Source: Flavivirga aquimarina
Lineage (GTDB): Bacteria > Bacteroidota > Bacteroidia > Flavobacteriales > Flavobacteriaceae
Assembly (NCBI RefSeq): GCF_030540835.1
Contig: NZ_JAUOEK010000183.1
Location: 59,701 to 123,700 of the forward strand
Length of the DNA: 64,000 nucleotides
Direction of reading: 5' to 3'
The notes beneath the pieces were generated by a model. It searched no databases, was not told where the DNA came from, and worked only from the letters and a program-made list of their open reading frames with translations. Below, piece by piece: positions 38,136-48,533 of the stretch. A program made the position numbers and the translations under genes. Position 1 is the stretch's first letter; every line of letters starts with the position of its first letter.

Positions 38136-39068
38136 TTGAAAATATCAAAAGAAGTTAAAACAGGTATATTAGTAGTATTAGGAATCCTCCTTGTTATTTA
38201 TGGATTTAATTATTTAAAGGGCCAGAATCTATTTGACTCTAATAGTGTTTATTATACCGAGTTTGATTATAATGCTTTAACCGAATCTTCATTAGTGACC
38301 GTTAGTGGTAATCCTGTAGGGAAAGTTCAAGATATTGCTTATGATTTTAAAACTGGAAAAACCAGAGTATCATTTTTTGTAAATGAAGAATTGAAGTTTT
38401 CTAAAAACAGTGTCGTTAGACTTTATGAAACCAGTTTAATGGGAGGCAATGCCATAGCAATAATATTAGCTAAAGATGGCGATATGGCTAAATCTGGAGA
38501 TACTTTAAAATCTGAGGTTGAAAGCGGATTAGTATCCAGTCTTTCAAAAAACTTTTCAGGGATAAGTAGTGAATTAAATTCTACATTAAAAGCAACAGAT
38601 ACACTATTTAATAACTTAAATGCCTTTGTTACCGATGATTCCGACGCAGGGCTTAAAAGCACTATTAAAGAGTTAAACGAAACTTTAAAATCTTTTAAAG
38701 CAACATCAAATACGGCTAATGCATTACTTTCTAAAAATGACGAAAATTTAGCTGCCATCCTTGAAAAATTTAAAATACTAAGTAGTGATTTGGCGGTAGT
38801 TTCTACCGAATTAAAAGAAGCTAATATAGGAACCACTATAGAAACTTTAAATAAAACCCTTAACAATTTAAATGGCTTATTAGCCAATATAGATAAAGGA
38901 GAAGGTACTATGGGGAAACTTTTTAAAGATGAAGCCTTATATGATAATTTAGAAGGTGCAACTAAAGAAATGGAAGCCTTATTAAAAGATATTAAATTAC
39001 ACCCAAAACGCTATTTTAGAATTTTATCAAAAAAAGAAATTCCCTATAAAGAAGAGGAAACTAAATAA
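38136..39068 (+). CDS. MlaD/MCE family lipid-transport protein
   Basis: 310 residues starting at a TTG (38136). A single N-terminal anchor helix (KTGILVVLGILLVIYGFNYL) precedes an MCE domain (residues 38-120: YYTEFDYNALTESSLVTVSG, GKVQDIAYD, LYETSLMGGNAIAI). The rest is a long helical region (VSSLSKNFSGISSELNSTL onward) ending with KEMEALLKDIKLHPKRYFRI. Should form a ring shuttling phospholipids between membranes with a Mla-type ABC transporter, whose genes are not in the window. 50 bp after the amidase. Confidence 0.9.
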   Translation: MKISKEVKTGILVVLGILLVIYGFNYLKGQNLFDSNSVYYTEFDYNALTESSLVTVSGNPVGKVQDIAYDFKTGKTRVSFFVNEELKFSKNSVVRLYETSLMGGNAIAIILAKDGDMAKSGDTLKSEVESGLVSSLSKNFSGISSELNSTLKATDTLFNNLNAFVTDDSDAGLKSTIKELNETLKSFKATSNTANALLSKNDENLAAILEKFKILSSDLAVVSTELKEANIGTTIETLNKTLNNLNGLLANIDKGEGTMGKLFKDEALYDNLEGATKEMEALLKDIKLHPKRYFRILSKKEIPYKEEETK

Positions 39069-39074
39069 ACCTTA

Positions 39075-40385
39075 ATGCAATATTTACCTAATATTCTTTT
39101 TGCTGTTATACTATTAGCCGGTATAGGTTTTTTTATTAAAAACGTAAAAAAACTATCCCGAAATATAAAATTGGGTCGAGATATCGATGTTAGTGATAAC
39201 AAATCGCAGCGGTGGAAAAACATGGCTATGATTGCCTTAGGGCAAAGTAAAATGGTGCGTCGTCCCATTGCTGGCTTTTTACATGCTATAGTATATGTAG
39301 GTTTTATAATAATCAATATTGAAGTCTTAGAGATTATTATTGATGGTTTAACAGGGCGCCACCGTATTTTTTCTTCAATAGGAAGTTTGTATGGAATTTT
39401 AATAGGCTCTTTTGAAATATTAGCGCTTTTGGTTTTTGTATCTGTAACCCTTTTTTGGATTAGAAGAAATGTTATAAGACTAAAACGTTTTTGGAAATCT
39501 GAAATGACCAGTTGGCCTAAAAATGATGCCAATAACATTCTGTACTTTGAAATGGTTTTAATGACCTTGTTTATCGTTATGAATGCTACCGATGTTCATT
39601 TTCAAGACATGAATTCAGGTAATGTTATTAGTCAGTTTATAGCACCTTGGTTTAGCAGCCTACCCGATAGTACATTACATATTATAGAAAGAGGCGCATG
39701 GTGGGTGCATATTATAGGTATATTAGTTTTCTTAAACTACCTTTATTATTCAAAACACTTACATATATTACTGGCATTTCCAAATACGTATTACGGGAAG
39801 CTTAAGCCTAAAGGGCAATTAGATAATTTAGAAGCTGTTACAAAAGAAGTAAAAATGATGATGGATCCAAATGTAGATCCATTTGCAGCACCCGAGGAAG
39901 AAGAGGCAGAAGGAGACATTCCAGCTAAATTTGGAGCTAGTGATGTACAAGATTTAAATTGGCTTCAATTACTAAATGCCTATACCTGTACAGAGTGTGG
40001 ACGATGTACATCGGCATGTCCGGCAAATTTAACAGGTAAGAAACTATCGCCTCGTAAAATTATGATGGATACCCGAGACCGTTTAGAGGAAGTAGGCAAA
40101 AACATAGATGCCAATAACGGGGAGTTTAAAGAAGATGGAAAACAATTGCTGGATGATTATATATCCAGAGAAGAGCTTTGGGCCTGTACAACATGTAATG
40201 CTTGTGTAGAAGAATGTCCAGTAAGTATAGATCCATTATCCATTATTTTAGATATGAGACGTTATTTGGTTATGGAACAGTCTGCAGCTCCAGTAGAATT
40301 GAATAACATGATGACCAATATTGAAAATAATGGTGCGCCATGGCCATATAATCAAATGGATAGATTAAATTGGAAGGACGAATAA
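39075..40385 (+). CDS. Membrane-bound (Fe-S)-binding oxidoreductase subunit
   Basis: 436 residues. About five transmembrane helices (residues 3-20, 60-85, 105-130, 155-175, 215-235) resemble the cytochrome-b-like part of HdrDE/NarI-type proteins. Two [4Fe-4S] motifs follow: CTECGRCTSACP near residue 305 and CTTCNACVEECP near residue 375. With the CCG protein downstream it likely forms a quinone-linked electron-transfer complex; electron donor unknown. Starts 6 bp after mlaD. Confidence 0.87.
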   Translation: MQYLPNILFAVILLAGIGFFIKNVKKLSRNIKLGRDIDVSDNKSQRWKNMAMIALGQSKMVRRPIAGFLHAIVYVGFIIINIEVLEIIIDGLTGRHRIFSSIGSLYGILIGSFEILALLVFVSVTLFWIRRNVIRLKRFWKSEMTSWPKNDANNILYFEMVLMTLFIVMNATDVHFQDMNSGNVISQFIAPWFSSLPDSTLHIIERGAWWVHIIGILVFLNYLYYSKHLHILLAFPNTYYGKLKPKGQLDNLEAVTKEVKMMMDPNVDPFAAPEEEEAEGDIPAKFGASDVQDLNWLQLLNAYTCTECGRCTSACPANLTGKKLSPRKIMMDTRDRLEEVGKNIDANNGEFKEDGKQLLDDYISREELWACTTCNACVEECPVSIDPLSIILDMRRYLVMEQSAAPVELNNMMTNIENNGAPWPYNQMDRLNWKDE

Positions 40386-40424
40386 TTAATTAAACTGCCA
40401 AATTTTAAAAAATTAAGAGAAACG

Positions 40425-41216
40425 ATGAGCGAATTACTTAAAGTACCAACAATGGCCGAGTTTATGGCTCAAGGTAAAACACCCGAAGTGTTGTTTTGGG
40501 TTGGTTCTGCAGGTAGTTTTGATGATAGAGCAAAAAAAATAACGAAGGCTTTTGTTAAATTACTAAATAAAGCTAATGTTGAATTTGCAGTATTAGGAAC
40601 CGAAGAAAGTTGCACAGGAGATATAGCTAAACGAGCAGGTAATGAATTCTTGTTTCAAATGCAAGCTGTTACTAACATTGAGGTTTTAAATGCTTATGAT
40701 GTAAAAAAAATTGTGACCTGCGATCCGCATTCATTTAATTGTTTAAAAAATGAATACCCGGGTTTAGGAGGTAATTACCAAGTTATGCACCATACACAAT
40801 TTATAAAAGCATTACTTGACGAAGGACGATTAAGTATAGGTGATGATAAATTTAAAGGAAAGCGTATAACATTTCACGATCCATGTTATCTTGGTAGAGC
40901 AAATAATGAATATGATGCTCCCCGAGAAATATTAAAACAAACAAAAGCTAATATTGTAGAAATGAAAAGGCATAAGCATACTGCTTTATGCTGTGGCGCT
41001 GGAGGTGCTCAAATGTTTAAAGAACCTGAAAAAGGTGATATGGATATTAATGTTCTTAGAACAAATGATGCTTTAGAAACAAACCCCAATATTATTGCAA
41101 CAGGCTGTCCATATTGTAATACCATGATGACAGATGGTATAAAAGCCAAAGAAAAAGAAGCCGATGTTTCCGTTATGGATATTGCAGAATTGATTGCGAA
41201 CGATCAGGGTTTATAA
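40425..41216 (+). CDS. CCG-domain (Fe-S) heterodisulfide reductase-like subunit
   Basis: 263 residues containing the two cysteine-rich CCG modules: CDPHSFNCLKNEYP plus HDPCYLGRAN, and CCGAGGAQMF plus GCPYCNTMM. They resemble HdrB/GlcF-like subunits that bind an unusual [4Fe-4S] cluster. It lies 39 bp after the membrane Fe-S subunit and is almost certainly its partner. Cytoplasmic face of the membrane. Confidence 0.88.
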   Translation: MSELLKVPTMAEFMAQGKTPEVLFWVGSAGSFDDRAKKITKAFVKLLNKANVEFAVLGTEESCTGDIAKRAGNEFLFQMQAVTNIEVLNAYDVKKIVTCDPHSFNCLKNEYPGLGGNYQVMHHTQFIKALLDEGRLSIGDDKFKGKRITFHDPCYLGRANNEYDAPREILKQTKANIVEMKRHKHTALCCGAGGAQMFKEPEKGDMDINVLRTNDALETNPNIIATGCPYCNTMMTDGIKAKEKEADVSVMDIAELIANDQGL

Positions 41217-41282
41217 CAAAAAATAAGTCATAATTCGAATATTTTTCTTACTTTAAAGAATTAACTCCTTATTGAGTAGGAT

Positions 41283-41798
41283 ATGTTTACAAATACCCAA
41301 ATTGATATTGAAACACTTCCAAAAGTTTCAGATATTGCACTTATACCAGTTGAAAAGTCATACATAAAGATTGTTTTATTTAATTTGTGCGTCATATTTA
41401 TAAGTATAATAGGCACCCTATTTGGTTTGAAATTCTTAAAAGAAGATTCAAAATTCGATAGTATTGCTACGACACTTATAATCGGTTTAATAGTTGTTTT
41501 TATAGTTCAATTTGTTGTTTTAGTCTTAGGTTTCAAAAACAGAAAGTATGCCCTTAGAGAAAAAGATATCATTTACACTAAAGGTTTATTAAATTTTTCA
41601 ACTACTATATTACCTTTTAATCGCGTTCAACATGTCGAGATTTCGCGTTCTTTTTTAGCTAGAAAACTTAATTTAGCCACGCTGGAAATCTATACTGCGG
41701 GCGAATCCGGCAGCGACCTGAAGATTGGTGGGCTACCGGAAGATGTTGCAGAATCGATTAATGAGTACTTAACAACTATGTTAGATGACCGTGTATAG
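41283..41798 (+). CDS. Bacterial PH-domain membrane protein (YdbS-like)
   Basis: 171 residues: two transmembrane helices (about 30-50 and 68-90) followed by a bPH2 domain (RKYALREKDIIYTKGLLNFS, ILPFNRVQHVEISRSFLARK, LNLATLEIYTAGES). Its 3' end overlaps the next gene by 14 bp, so the pair is translationally coupled. In Firmicutes YdbS/YdbT pairs have been linked to antibiotic resistance, but no role is established here. Confidence 0.85.
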   Translation: MFTNTQIDIETLPKVSDIALIPVEKSYIKIVLFNLCVIFISIIGTLFGLKFLKEDSKFDSIATTLIIGLIVVFIVQFVVLVLGFKNRKYALREKDIIYTKGLLNFSTTILPFNRVQHVEISRSFLARKLNLATLEIYTAGESGSDLKIGGLPEDVAESINEYLTTMLDDRV

Positions 41799-43272
41799 TT
41801 TTGAAACACCATCTCGACAATCATTAAAGGGTGTTATCATTATTTTTGCTATAAACCTTTTCAAAACAATTAAGAAAAGCATTGCTGTAATTTTTGTATT
41901 TGCTATTAGCTACATTAGAGATTTTGAAATTGTAAATAACCATGGATTAAAGGTTGTTCTAGGTTTTGGAATATTTCTTATAATATTGCTTGTAATTTCA
42001 ATTTTGAAATATGTTACTTTTAAATTTCGTGTTGATGAAAACTATTTTTTTCTTAACAAGGGAATTATAAATAAGGAACAAATAACTATTTCCAAATCGA
42101 AAATTCAAAACGTTTATATCAAACAAAATTTTGTTCAACAGCTTATAAATGTTGTAGCGTTATCGATTGAAACAGCAGGAGATGATAAAACTGAAATTGA
42201 AATTCATGCTATGTCAAAGCAAAAGGCAAAAGCATTAAAAGAAGTTTTATTAAAGCATAATTCGGATGAAATTAACATAGACCCTGTAGCTGAAGATATC
42301 TATTTTAAAGCATCAATAAAACAACTGATACTCGAAGGTATTTCAGAAAACCATTTTAAAAGTTTAGCTTTCATTTTAGTTTTGTTTACTGGGGTTTATA
42401 GAGATTTTAGAGGCTATATAGACTCGTTTGAAATAGAAACCAAATTCAAACATTATTTTGAATTTGATGAATTTGATATAGCAACGTTTATTGTTTTTAA
42501 TATATCGTTGGTTATCATAGTATTGATTATAGCTTTCTTGTTTTCTTTAATAAAAATAATTATAATTAATTTTAATTTAAAAGTTGTGCGAACCGCTAAT
42601 GGTTTAGAAATATCCAAAGGCTTATTCAATAAAATTTCCCTTCATTTAAAGAAGAAAAGAATTCAAAGTATTACCTTAAAAACAAATCGTTTTAAACAGT
42701 TCCTTGGATTGTATAGTTTAAGGTTTACCCAAACTATGGGGAGTAAAAAACAGAAGGAACGTTTATCAATAATAGGTCTTAATAAGTTGAAGTCTAATGA
42801 ACTAATTAGAGGGTTTTACAGAGATGTTTTCAAGAATTCAAACAAGCAACATCCCGAAAAGTATTTTATGAGAGTGCAGACAATTCGATGGTCTTTTATA
42901 GTACTACTCATAAATATCCCGATGTTTCTTGTTTCTCGTTATACATTATTTTTAAATATTCCAATACTATTATTAATACTATTGCATGTAAGGTCAAGTT
43001 ACAAAAAAGCCTACTTTGATTTAGATGATATGTATTTAATTAAAGGAAGTGGAGGGGCTATTGAAACTCGCACGGATTTTTTAGAATTGCATAAAATTCA
43101 ATCTGTAGAATTGACGCAATCAGTTTTTCAAAGAAGACGAGACATTGCATCTGTCATTATATATACAGGTTCAAAAGGTTTTACTATCCCGCATATTACA
43201 AGAATGAATGCCCAACGAATTATTGATTATATATTATTTAAGGTGGAATCACAACACAAAGATTGGATGTAA
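41785..43272 (+). CDS. Bacterial PH-domain membrane protein (YdbT-like)
   Basis: 495 residues with several transmembrane segments and three bPH2-type modules, each marked by the pattern (I/L)xxxKIQxVxIxQxxxQ: ISKSKIQNVYIKQNFVQQ near residue 104, LKKKRIQSITLKTNRFKQ near residue 287, and LHKIQSVELTQSVFQRR near residue 432. Overlaps the 41283 gene and must function with it. Probably an inner-membrane scaffold. Confidence 0.85.
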   Translation: MTVYSFETPSRQSLKGVIIIFAINLFKTIKKSIAVIFVFAISYIRDFEIVNNHGLKVVLGFGIFLIILLVISILKYVTFKFRVDENYFFLNKGIINKEQITISKSKIQNVYIKQNFVQQLINVVALSIETAGDDKTEIEIHAMSKQKAKALKEVLLKHNSDEINIDPVAEDIYFKASIKQLILEGISENHFKSLAFILVLFTGVYRDFRGYIDSFEIETKFKHYFEFDEFDIATFIVFNISLVIIVLIIAFLFSLIKIIIINFNLKVVRTANGLEISKGLFNKISLHLKKKRIQSITLKTNRFKQFLGLYSLRFTQTMGSKKQKERLSIIGLNKLKSNELIRGFYRDVFKNSNKQHPEKYFMRVQTIRWSFIVLLINIPMFLVSRYTLFLNIPILLLILLHVRSSYKKAYFDLDDMYLIKGSGGAIETRTDFLELHKIQSVELTQSVFQRRRDIASVIIYTGSKGFTIPHITRMNAQRIIDYILFKVESQHKDWM

Positions 43273-43355
43273 ATCCGTATTTTTGCACTATAATATAAGA
43301 CCTATATTACAAGAATATAAATAAGAAATGAATAAAATAGTTAGGCTGTAATAAT

Positions 43356-43841
43356 ATGCTAGTAGAATTTGACACATTACCCGAAGAATCTCGAGTTTGG
43401 ATTTACCAAGCTAGTAGATCGTTTACAGAACAAGAGCAGGAAGAAATTCAAGATAAGTTAAACACCTTTATCGAGAATTGGACTGCTCATGGAAGCGATT
43501 TGCAATCAGGTTATTTGATTAAATATAAGCGCTTTATAGTATTAGGTTTAAATCAAAACTTAAACAATGCAACAGGCTGTTCAATTGACGCATCTGTTCA
43601 TTTTATCCAACAATTAGAAAAAGATTATAACGTCGATTTAATGGACAAAATGAATGTATCTTATAAACAAGGAGAGTTTATAGCATACAAACCTCTTGTT
43701 GATTTCAAGAAGATGGCTAAGGACAAAGCCGTTTCTAAAAACACCATTGTATTTAACAATTTGGTAACCAATATTGCAGAATTTAAAGAAAACTGGGAAG
43801 TACCTGCTAGCGAAAGTTGGCATAGCCGATTTGTTAAATAG
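43356..43841 (+). CDS. Conserved flavobacterial protein (often labelled ABC transporter ATPase)
   Basis: 161 residues, soluble. No Walker A, Walker B or ABC signature is present, so the database-style name is not supported. Recognisable stretches are SRVWIYQASRSFTEQEQEEI near residue 11 and GCSIDASVHFIQQLE near residue 72, which fit the conserved Bacteroidetes family found beside the CCG gene. Function unknown. Confidence 0.75.
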   Translation: MLVEFDTLPEESRVWIYQASRSFTEQEQEEIQDKLNTFIENWTAHGSDLQSGYLIKYKRFIVLGLNQNLNNATGCSIDASVHFIQQLEKDYNVDLMDKMNVSYKQGEFIAYKPLVDFKKMAKDKAVSKNTIVFNNLVTNIAEFKENWEVPASESWHSRFVK

Positions 43842-44043
43842 TATCCTACTTTTTTATTAATTGATTTATTTTTGATTACCATTCTTATCAACTTTTTATA
43901 AAATGTCTAATTAATTTTTAAAAGTAAATCTTAAAATTTAAGATAACCACAAAATTTAAGATAGACAGGATATTAAACTTGAAAAAACTTTCATATATCA
44001 AATAGAATAATGATTTTTATGCTTCTAAAAGAGCAAAAAAGAT

Positions 44044-45267
44044 ATGGCTAACGAAATTATATTGTTAAATATTTCGGGACAAGATAAACCAGGTTTAACA
44101 TCAGCTTTAACATCTGTTTTAGCAGAATATGATGCTAAAGTACTGGATATTGGACAAGCAAACATCCACGATACTTTATCCTTGGGTATCATGTTTGAAA
44201 TTCAGTCAGGAAAAAAATCAGCAGCAGTATTAAAAGATTTACTTTTTAAGGCTTATGAACTTGGTATTACAGCTAAATTCACGCCAATCTCGCTTGATGA
44301 TTATGAAAAATGGGTAACGTTACAAGGTAAAGATCGTTACATAGTTACTATTCTGGGGGAAAAACTGGCAGCCGAACAAATATCGCAGGTTACAGAAATA
44401 ATTTCAGAAAAGAATTTAAATATAGATTCTATAAAAAGACTTACAGGACGTTTGTCGCTTGTAAGAGAAGAAGAATATCCAAGAGCCTCTATACAGCTAT
44501 CTATTAGAGGAAAAATAGATAATAAAGCCGAGTTTACAGAAAAATTCATGCAAATTTCACATGATTTAGATGTAGATATCGCCTTTCAAGAAGATAATAT
44601 TTATAGAAGAAACAGGCGCTTGGTTTGTTTCGACATGGATTCTACACTAATACAGACTGAAGTAATTGATGAATTAGCAGAATTAGCAGGAGTAGGAGAC
44701 GAGGTAAAAGCTATTACTGAATCGGCAATGCAAGGTGAGATAGACTTTAATGAAAGTTTTGTTAAACGCATGAAACTTTTAAAAGGCTTGAGCGAAGAAG
44801 TATTGCAAGATGTTGCTATTAACTTACCTATAACCAAAGGCGCTAAAAGACTTATAGATACTTTAAAAAGCTACGGTTTTAAAACAGCTATTTTATCAGG
44901 AGGGTTTACATACTTTGGAAACTATTTAAAAGAAGAACTAGGTATGGACTATGTGTATGCTAACCAATTAGAAATAAAAGATGGCGTTTTAACAGGAGAC
45001 TATCTAGGAGACATTGTTAATGGAGATAAAAAAGCAGAGTACCTTAAAGAAATTGCCAAAAAAGAAGGTATAGATATAAGTCAAACAATAGCTGTTGGCG
45101 ATGGTGCAAATGACTTGCCAATGCTTAATCTTGCAGGGTTAGGAATTGCTTTTCATGCAAAACCAACAGTAAAAGATAATGCACAAAATTCTATATCAAG
45201 TATTGGGTTAGATGGCGTATTATATTTATTGGGTTACCATGACAGACATATAGATTTAATAGAATAG
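44044..45267 (+). CDS. serB: Phosphoserine phosphatase with N-terminal ACT domains
   Basis: 407 residues. The first about 180 residues hold ACT-like modules (ILLNISGQDKPGLTSALTSV; a second near residue 100). The HAD phosphatase begins with CFDMDSTLIQTEVIDELA, whose first Asp is the nucleophile, then ILSGGFTYFG near residue 285, and AVGDGANDLPMLNLAGLGIAF near residue 355. Dephosphorylates phosphoserine, the last step of serine synthesis. The ACT domains suggest serine feedback. Confidence 0.95.
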   Translation: MANEIILLNISGQDKPGLTSALTSVLAEYDAKVLDIGQANIHDTLSLGIMFEIQSGKKSAAVLKDLLFKAYELGITAKFTPISLDDYEKWVTLQGKDRYIVTILGEKLAAEQISQVTEIISEKNLNIDSIKRLTGRLSLVREEEYPRASIQLSIRGKIDNKAEFTEKFMQISHDLDVDIAFQEDNIYRRNRRLVCFDMDSTLIQTEVIDELAELAGVGDEVKAITESAMQGEIDFNESFVKRMKLLKGLSEEVLQDVAINLPITKGAKRLIDTLKSYGFKTAILSGGFTYFGNYLKEELGMDYVYANQLEIKDGVLTGDYLGDIVNGDKKAEYLKEIAKKEGIDISQTIAVGDGANDLPMLNLAGLGIAFHAKPTVKDNAQNSISSIGLDGVLYLLGYHDRHIDLIE

Positions 45268-45532
45268 CTTAAAAGTCCTTTTTCTGATTTTATAAATGTA
45301 AAAAAATTAGACGCTTAAGTTGTTGCTAAAAAAGCAGTTGACTTCAATAATTTAGTTAATAACATTGTAGATTTTTACTAAAATTAAGAAGCATTTACCA
45401 ATAAAAATAGGCCTTGGCACTCTTTAAAATAATCGTTTATTATTTCTTTATAAATCTTCTCAAAGTCTTTTCATCTTCTCTTTAAAAGTGTTAATTTGGC
45501 ATTAATATTAGTAGGTAGGTAATTAACTATTA

Positions 45533-48469
45533 ATGCTTTTAATGATTCTTTTTATGCACCGTATTTTTTTTATAGCAACATTCATTTTTGCAACCCTCTC
45601 AACGTTTAGTCAAACAACCAAAAACCCTTTATTAGCCGATAACGTAAAAACTCAAAAAAAATGGGTAGACAGTGTTTATAAATCTATGACTTTAGCCGAA
45701 AAAGTAGGGCAACTATACATGGTGCAAGTAATGTCTAATCAAGACGCTACCTCAAAAAATAAAATTATTAAGTTAATTAAAGATTATCATATAGGTGGTT
45801 TAATTTATTCAAATGGAGGGCCAGTTAAACAAGCAAAATTGAATAACGAATTGCAATCGTTTTCTAAAACACCATTATTAATTGGAATGGATGCAGAATG
45901 GGGGTTAAGCATGCGTTTAGATTCTACCTATGCATTTCCGTGGAATATGACACTGGGAGCTATAAGAGACACAGACCTTATAGAACAAACAGGAAGAAAA
46001 ATAGGAGAACATTGTAAGCGTTTAGGGGTTCATTTTAATTTTGCCCCGGTTGTAGATATTAATACCAACCCTAAAAACCCGATAATTGGTAACCGTTCTT
46101 TTGGAGAAGATAGAGATAATGTAACCGAAAAAGCATTGGCTTTTATGAAAGGGATGCAAGATGCAGGTGTTTTAGCCAACGCAAAACATTTTCCTGGTCA
46201 TGGCGATACAGATCAAGATTCGCATGAAACATTACCAACTATAAATTTTAATGAAAAGCGCATCGATTCCATAGAGTTATATCCCTACAGAAAACTTATA
46301 AAGGAAGGTTTATCCAGCGTTATGGTAGCACATCTAAATGTACCCAGTTTAGAGCCTCGTTCTGGTTACCCTTCATCACTATCTAAACCTATAGTTACCG
46401 ATATTTTAAAAGGCACATTAGGCTTTCAAGGACTCATATTTACAGATGCATTAACCATGAAAGGCGCTTCAAACTTTAATGAAACAGGTGCTATAGATCT
46501 GGCCGCTTTTAAAGCAGGGAACGATGTTATGCTAATGTCTGAAGATGTAAGCAAAGGTGTTTCTAAAATAATAGAAGCTTATAACAAAGGAGATATAACA
46601 GAATTACGCTTAGAGCATTCGGTGAAAAAAATATTGCAAGCCAAATATAAAGTAGGCTTAAATAATTATGAACCTATTGGGTTATATAATTTAACTAAAG
46701 ATTTAAATAGGCTAGAAGACGATATTTTATATGAAGAACTTATTGAAAGCGCTATTACAGTTGTAAAGAATGATAAAACTGTTATGCCTTTAAGGCAATT
46801 AGAAACTAAAACGATAGCGTATGTAAACATGGGGGATGATAGCGGCTTAACCTTTTTTAATGAATTAAAAAAATACGCAAAAGTACATCGTATAGAAGGA
46901 ACAAAGTCTAATGATTTAATTAAGAAACTTCAGGTATATAACACCGTAATTATAGGTTTACATCGCTCTAATGAAAGCCCATGGGAAAAGTACCAATTCA
47001 CTAAAAAAGAATTAGACTGGATAGAAAAAATAGCTCGAACACATACGGTTATTTTAGATGTTTTTGTAAAACCTTATGCGCTTTCAGATTTAAAAAATAT
47101 TGAAAATATAGAAAGCATCGTAGTAAGTTACCAGAATAGTGATATCGCACAACAAAAATCGGCGCAACTTATTTTTGGAGCAATACCTGCCAAAGGGCAT
47201 TTACCGGTGTCTGCCGGAAAGTTTTTAGTAGGAGAAGGGTTTAACATTAATGGGATTAAAAGGTTAGGGTATACCATTCCCGAGCGTGTAGGGATGAGTT
47301 CTCAAAAACTAAAAAAAGTAGACTCCGTTGCACAGGTAGCGGTAAACCGTAAGATGACACCAGGGATTCAATTACTAATAGCAAGAAAAGGACAGGTTAT
47401 TTACAATAAAAGTTTTGGTAAGCACACTTATGAAGGAAAAACCAAGGTGAAGTTTGACGATCTTTACGATGTTGCGTCTTTAACTAAAATATTGGCAACA
47501 TTGCCATTGCTCATGGAACTGGAAGAGAAAGGTATCGTATCGTTAAATACTAAGCTTTCAAAAATATTACCAGAATATAAAGGTTCAAATAAAGAAGACA
47601 TAACGATTAAAAGTATGTTATCCCATTATGCCAGATTAAGACCTTGGGAGCCATTTTATTATCATACTTTAGATACAGTAACCAAACGACCAAGCAAAAA
47701 ATATTATAGAGGTAAGAGAAGTAAAAAATTCAATATAGAAGTCACCAAGGATTTATTCTTACGTTCTGATTATAAGGATTCTATAAACAGCATTATTAAA
47801 GATTCGAAGTTGTTAGAAAGGTTAAGATATAGATATAGTGACTTTCCTTATTATATTTTAAAGAAATTTATAGAAACCCATTACGACAAAACACTTGATA
47901 AATTAGTACAAGATCATTTTTATCAATCATTGGGAGCTAATAATACATTATATAACCCATACCATAGAATAAGTAATAAAAAAATTGTTCCTACAGAAGT
48001 AGATGATTATTACAGGTATAAAAAAATACACGGTTATGTGCATGATATGGGAGCTGCTATGCAAAATGGTATAGGCGGACATGCCGGTGTTTTTAGTAAT
48101 GCTAACGATGTAGCAAAAATTTTGCAAATGTATCTGCAAAAAGGGTATTATGGAGGTAAACGCTATTTAAAGCCAAAAACTATTGATAAATTTAATACTT
48201 GCTATTATTGTAAGAAAGGAAATAGAAGAGGGGTTGGGTTTGATAAACCACAATTAGGAGAAGAAGGACCAACGTGTGGTTGTATATCTATGACAAGTTT
48301 TGGCCATTCAGGATTTACAGGAACCTACGCATGGGCAGATCCCGAAGAAGAAATAGTTTATGTTTTTTTAGCAAATAGAACCTATCCTAAAGCTGGAAAA
48401 AATTTATTATTACGGGAGAATATAAGAACCGAAATACAACGCTTAATTTACGAAGCGATAGAAGAATAA
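45533..48469 (+). CDS. GH3 beta-N-acetylglucosaminidase-like / beta-lactamase-type fusion
   Basis: 978 residues from ATG 45533, or 971 from ATG 45554, which leaves a tidier signal peptide (MHRIFFIATFIFATLSTFSQ). The N-terminal GH3 domain (about 40-380) carries NAKHFPGHGDTDQDSHE, the NagZ-type His/Asp loop. After a GH3 C-terminal-like region, residues about 590-970 form a class C beta-lactamase/serine hydrolase: SLTK (SxxK nucleophile) near residue 649, a Tyr motif, and a C-terminal HSGFTGT. Suggests peptidoglycan recycling outside the cytoplasm. Fusions of this kind are known in Bacteroidetes. Confidence 0.88.
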   Translation: MLLMILFMHRIFFIATFIFATLSTFSQTTKNPLLADNVKTQKKWVDSVYKSMTLAEKVGQLYMVQVMSNQDATSKNKIIKLIKDYHIGGLIYSNGGPVKQAKLNNELQSFSKTPLLIGMDAEWGLSMRLDSTYAFPWNMTLGAIRDTDLIEQTGRKIGEHCKRLGVHFNFAPVVDINTNPKNPIIGNRSFGEDRDNVTEKALAFMKGMQDAGVLANAKHFPGHGDTDQDSHETLPTINFNEKRIDSIELYPYRKLIKEGLSSVMVAHLNVPSLEPRSGYPSSLSKPIVTDILKGTLGFQGLIFTDALTMKGASNFNETGAIDLAAFKAGNDVMLMSEDVSKGVSKIIEAYNKGDITELRLEHSVKKILQAKYKVGLNNYEPIGLYNLTKDLNRLEDDILYEELIESAITVVKNDKTVMPLRQLETKTIAYVNMGDDSGLTFFNELKKYAKVHRIEGTKSNDLIKKLQVYNTVIIGLHRSNESPWEKYQFTKKELDWIEKIARTHTVILDVFVKPYALSDLKNIENIESIVVSYQNSDIAQQKSAQLIFGAIPAKGHLPVSAGKFLVGEGFNINGIKRLGYTIPERVGMSSQKLKKVDSVAQVAVNRKMTPGIQLLIARKGQVIYNKSFGKHTYEGKTKVKFDDLYDVASLTKILATLPLLMELEEKGIVSLNTKLSKILPEYKGSNKEDITIKSMLSHYARLRPWEPFYYHTLDTVTKRPSKKYYRGKRSKKFNIEVTKDLFLRSDYKDSINSIIKDSKLLERLRYRYSDFPYYILKKFIETHYDKTLDKLVQDHFYQSLGANNTLYNPYHRISNKKIVPTEVDDYYRYKKIHGYVHDMGAAMQNGIGGHAGVFSNANDVAKILQMYLQKGYYGGKRYLKPKTIDKFNTCYYCKKGNRRGVGFDKPQLGEEGPTCGCISMTSFGHSGFTGTYAWADPEEEIVYVFLANRTYPKAGKNLLLRENIRTEIQRLIYEAIEE

Positions 48470-48533
48470 AAAATTGAAATTATAGTTAAGTAGTATAAAG
48501 TTAAAAAGCTTTAGATACTTAGAATTAAAAAAT

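Noticed and set aside
43356..43841. Naming this gene an ABC transporter ATPase
   Set aside because: The usual family label is not backed by Walker or signature motifs in this sequence.
43661..43891. Minus-strand frames inside the 43356 gene
   Set aside because: Shadow frames of a conserved rightward gene.
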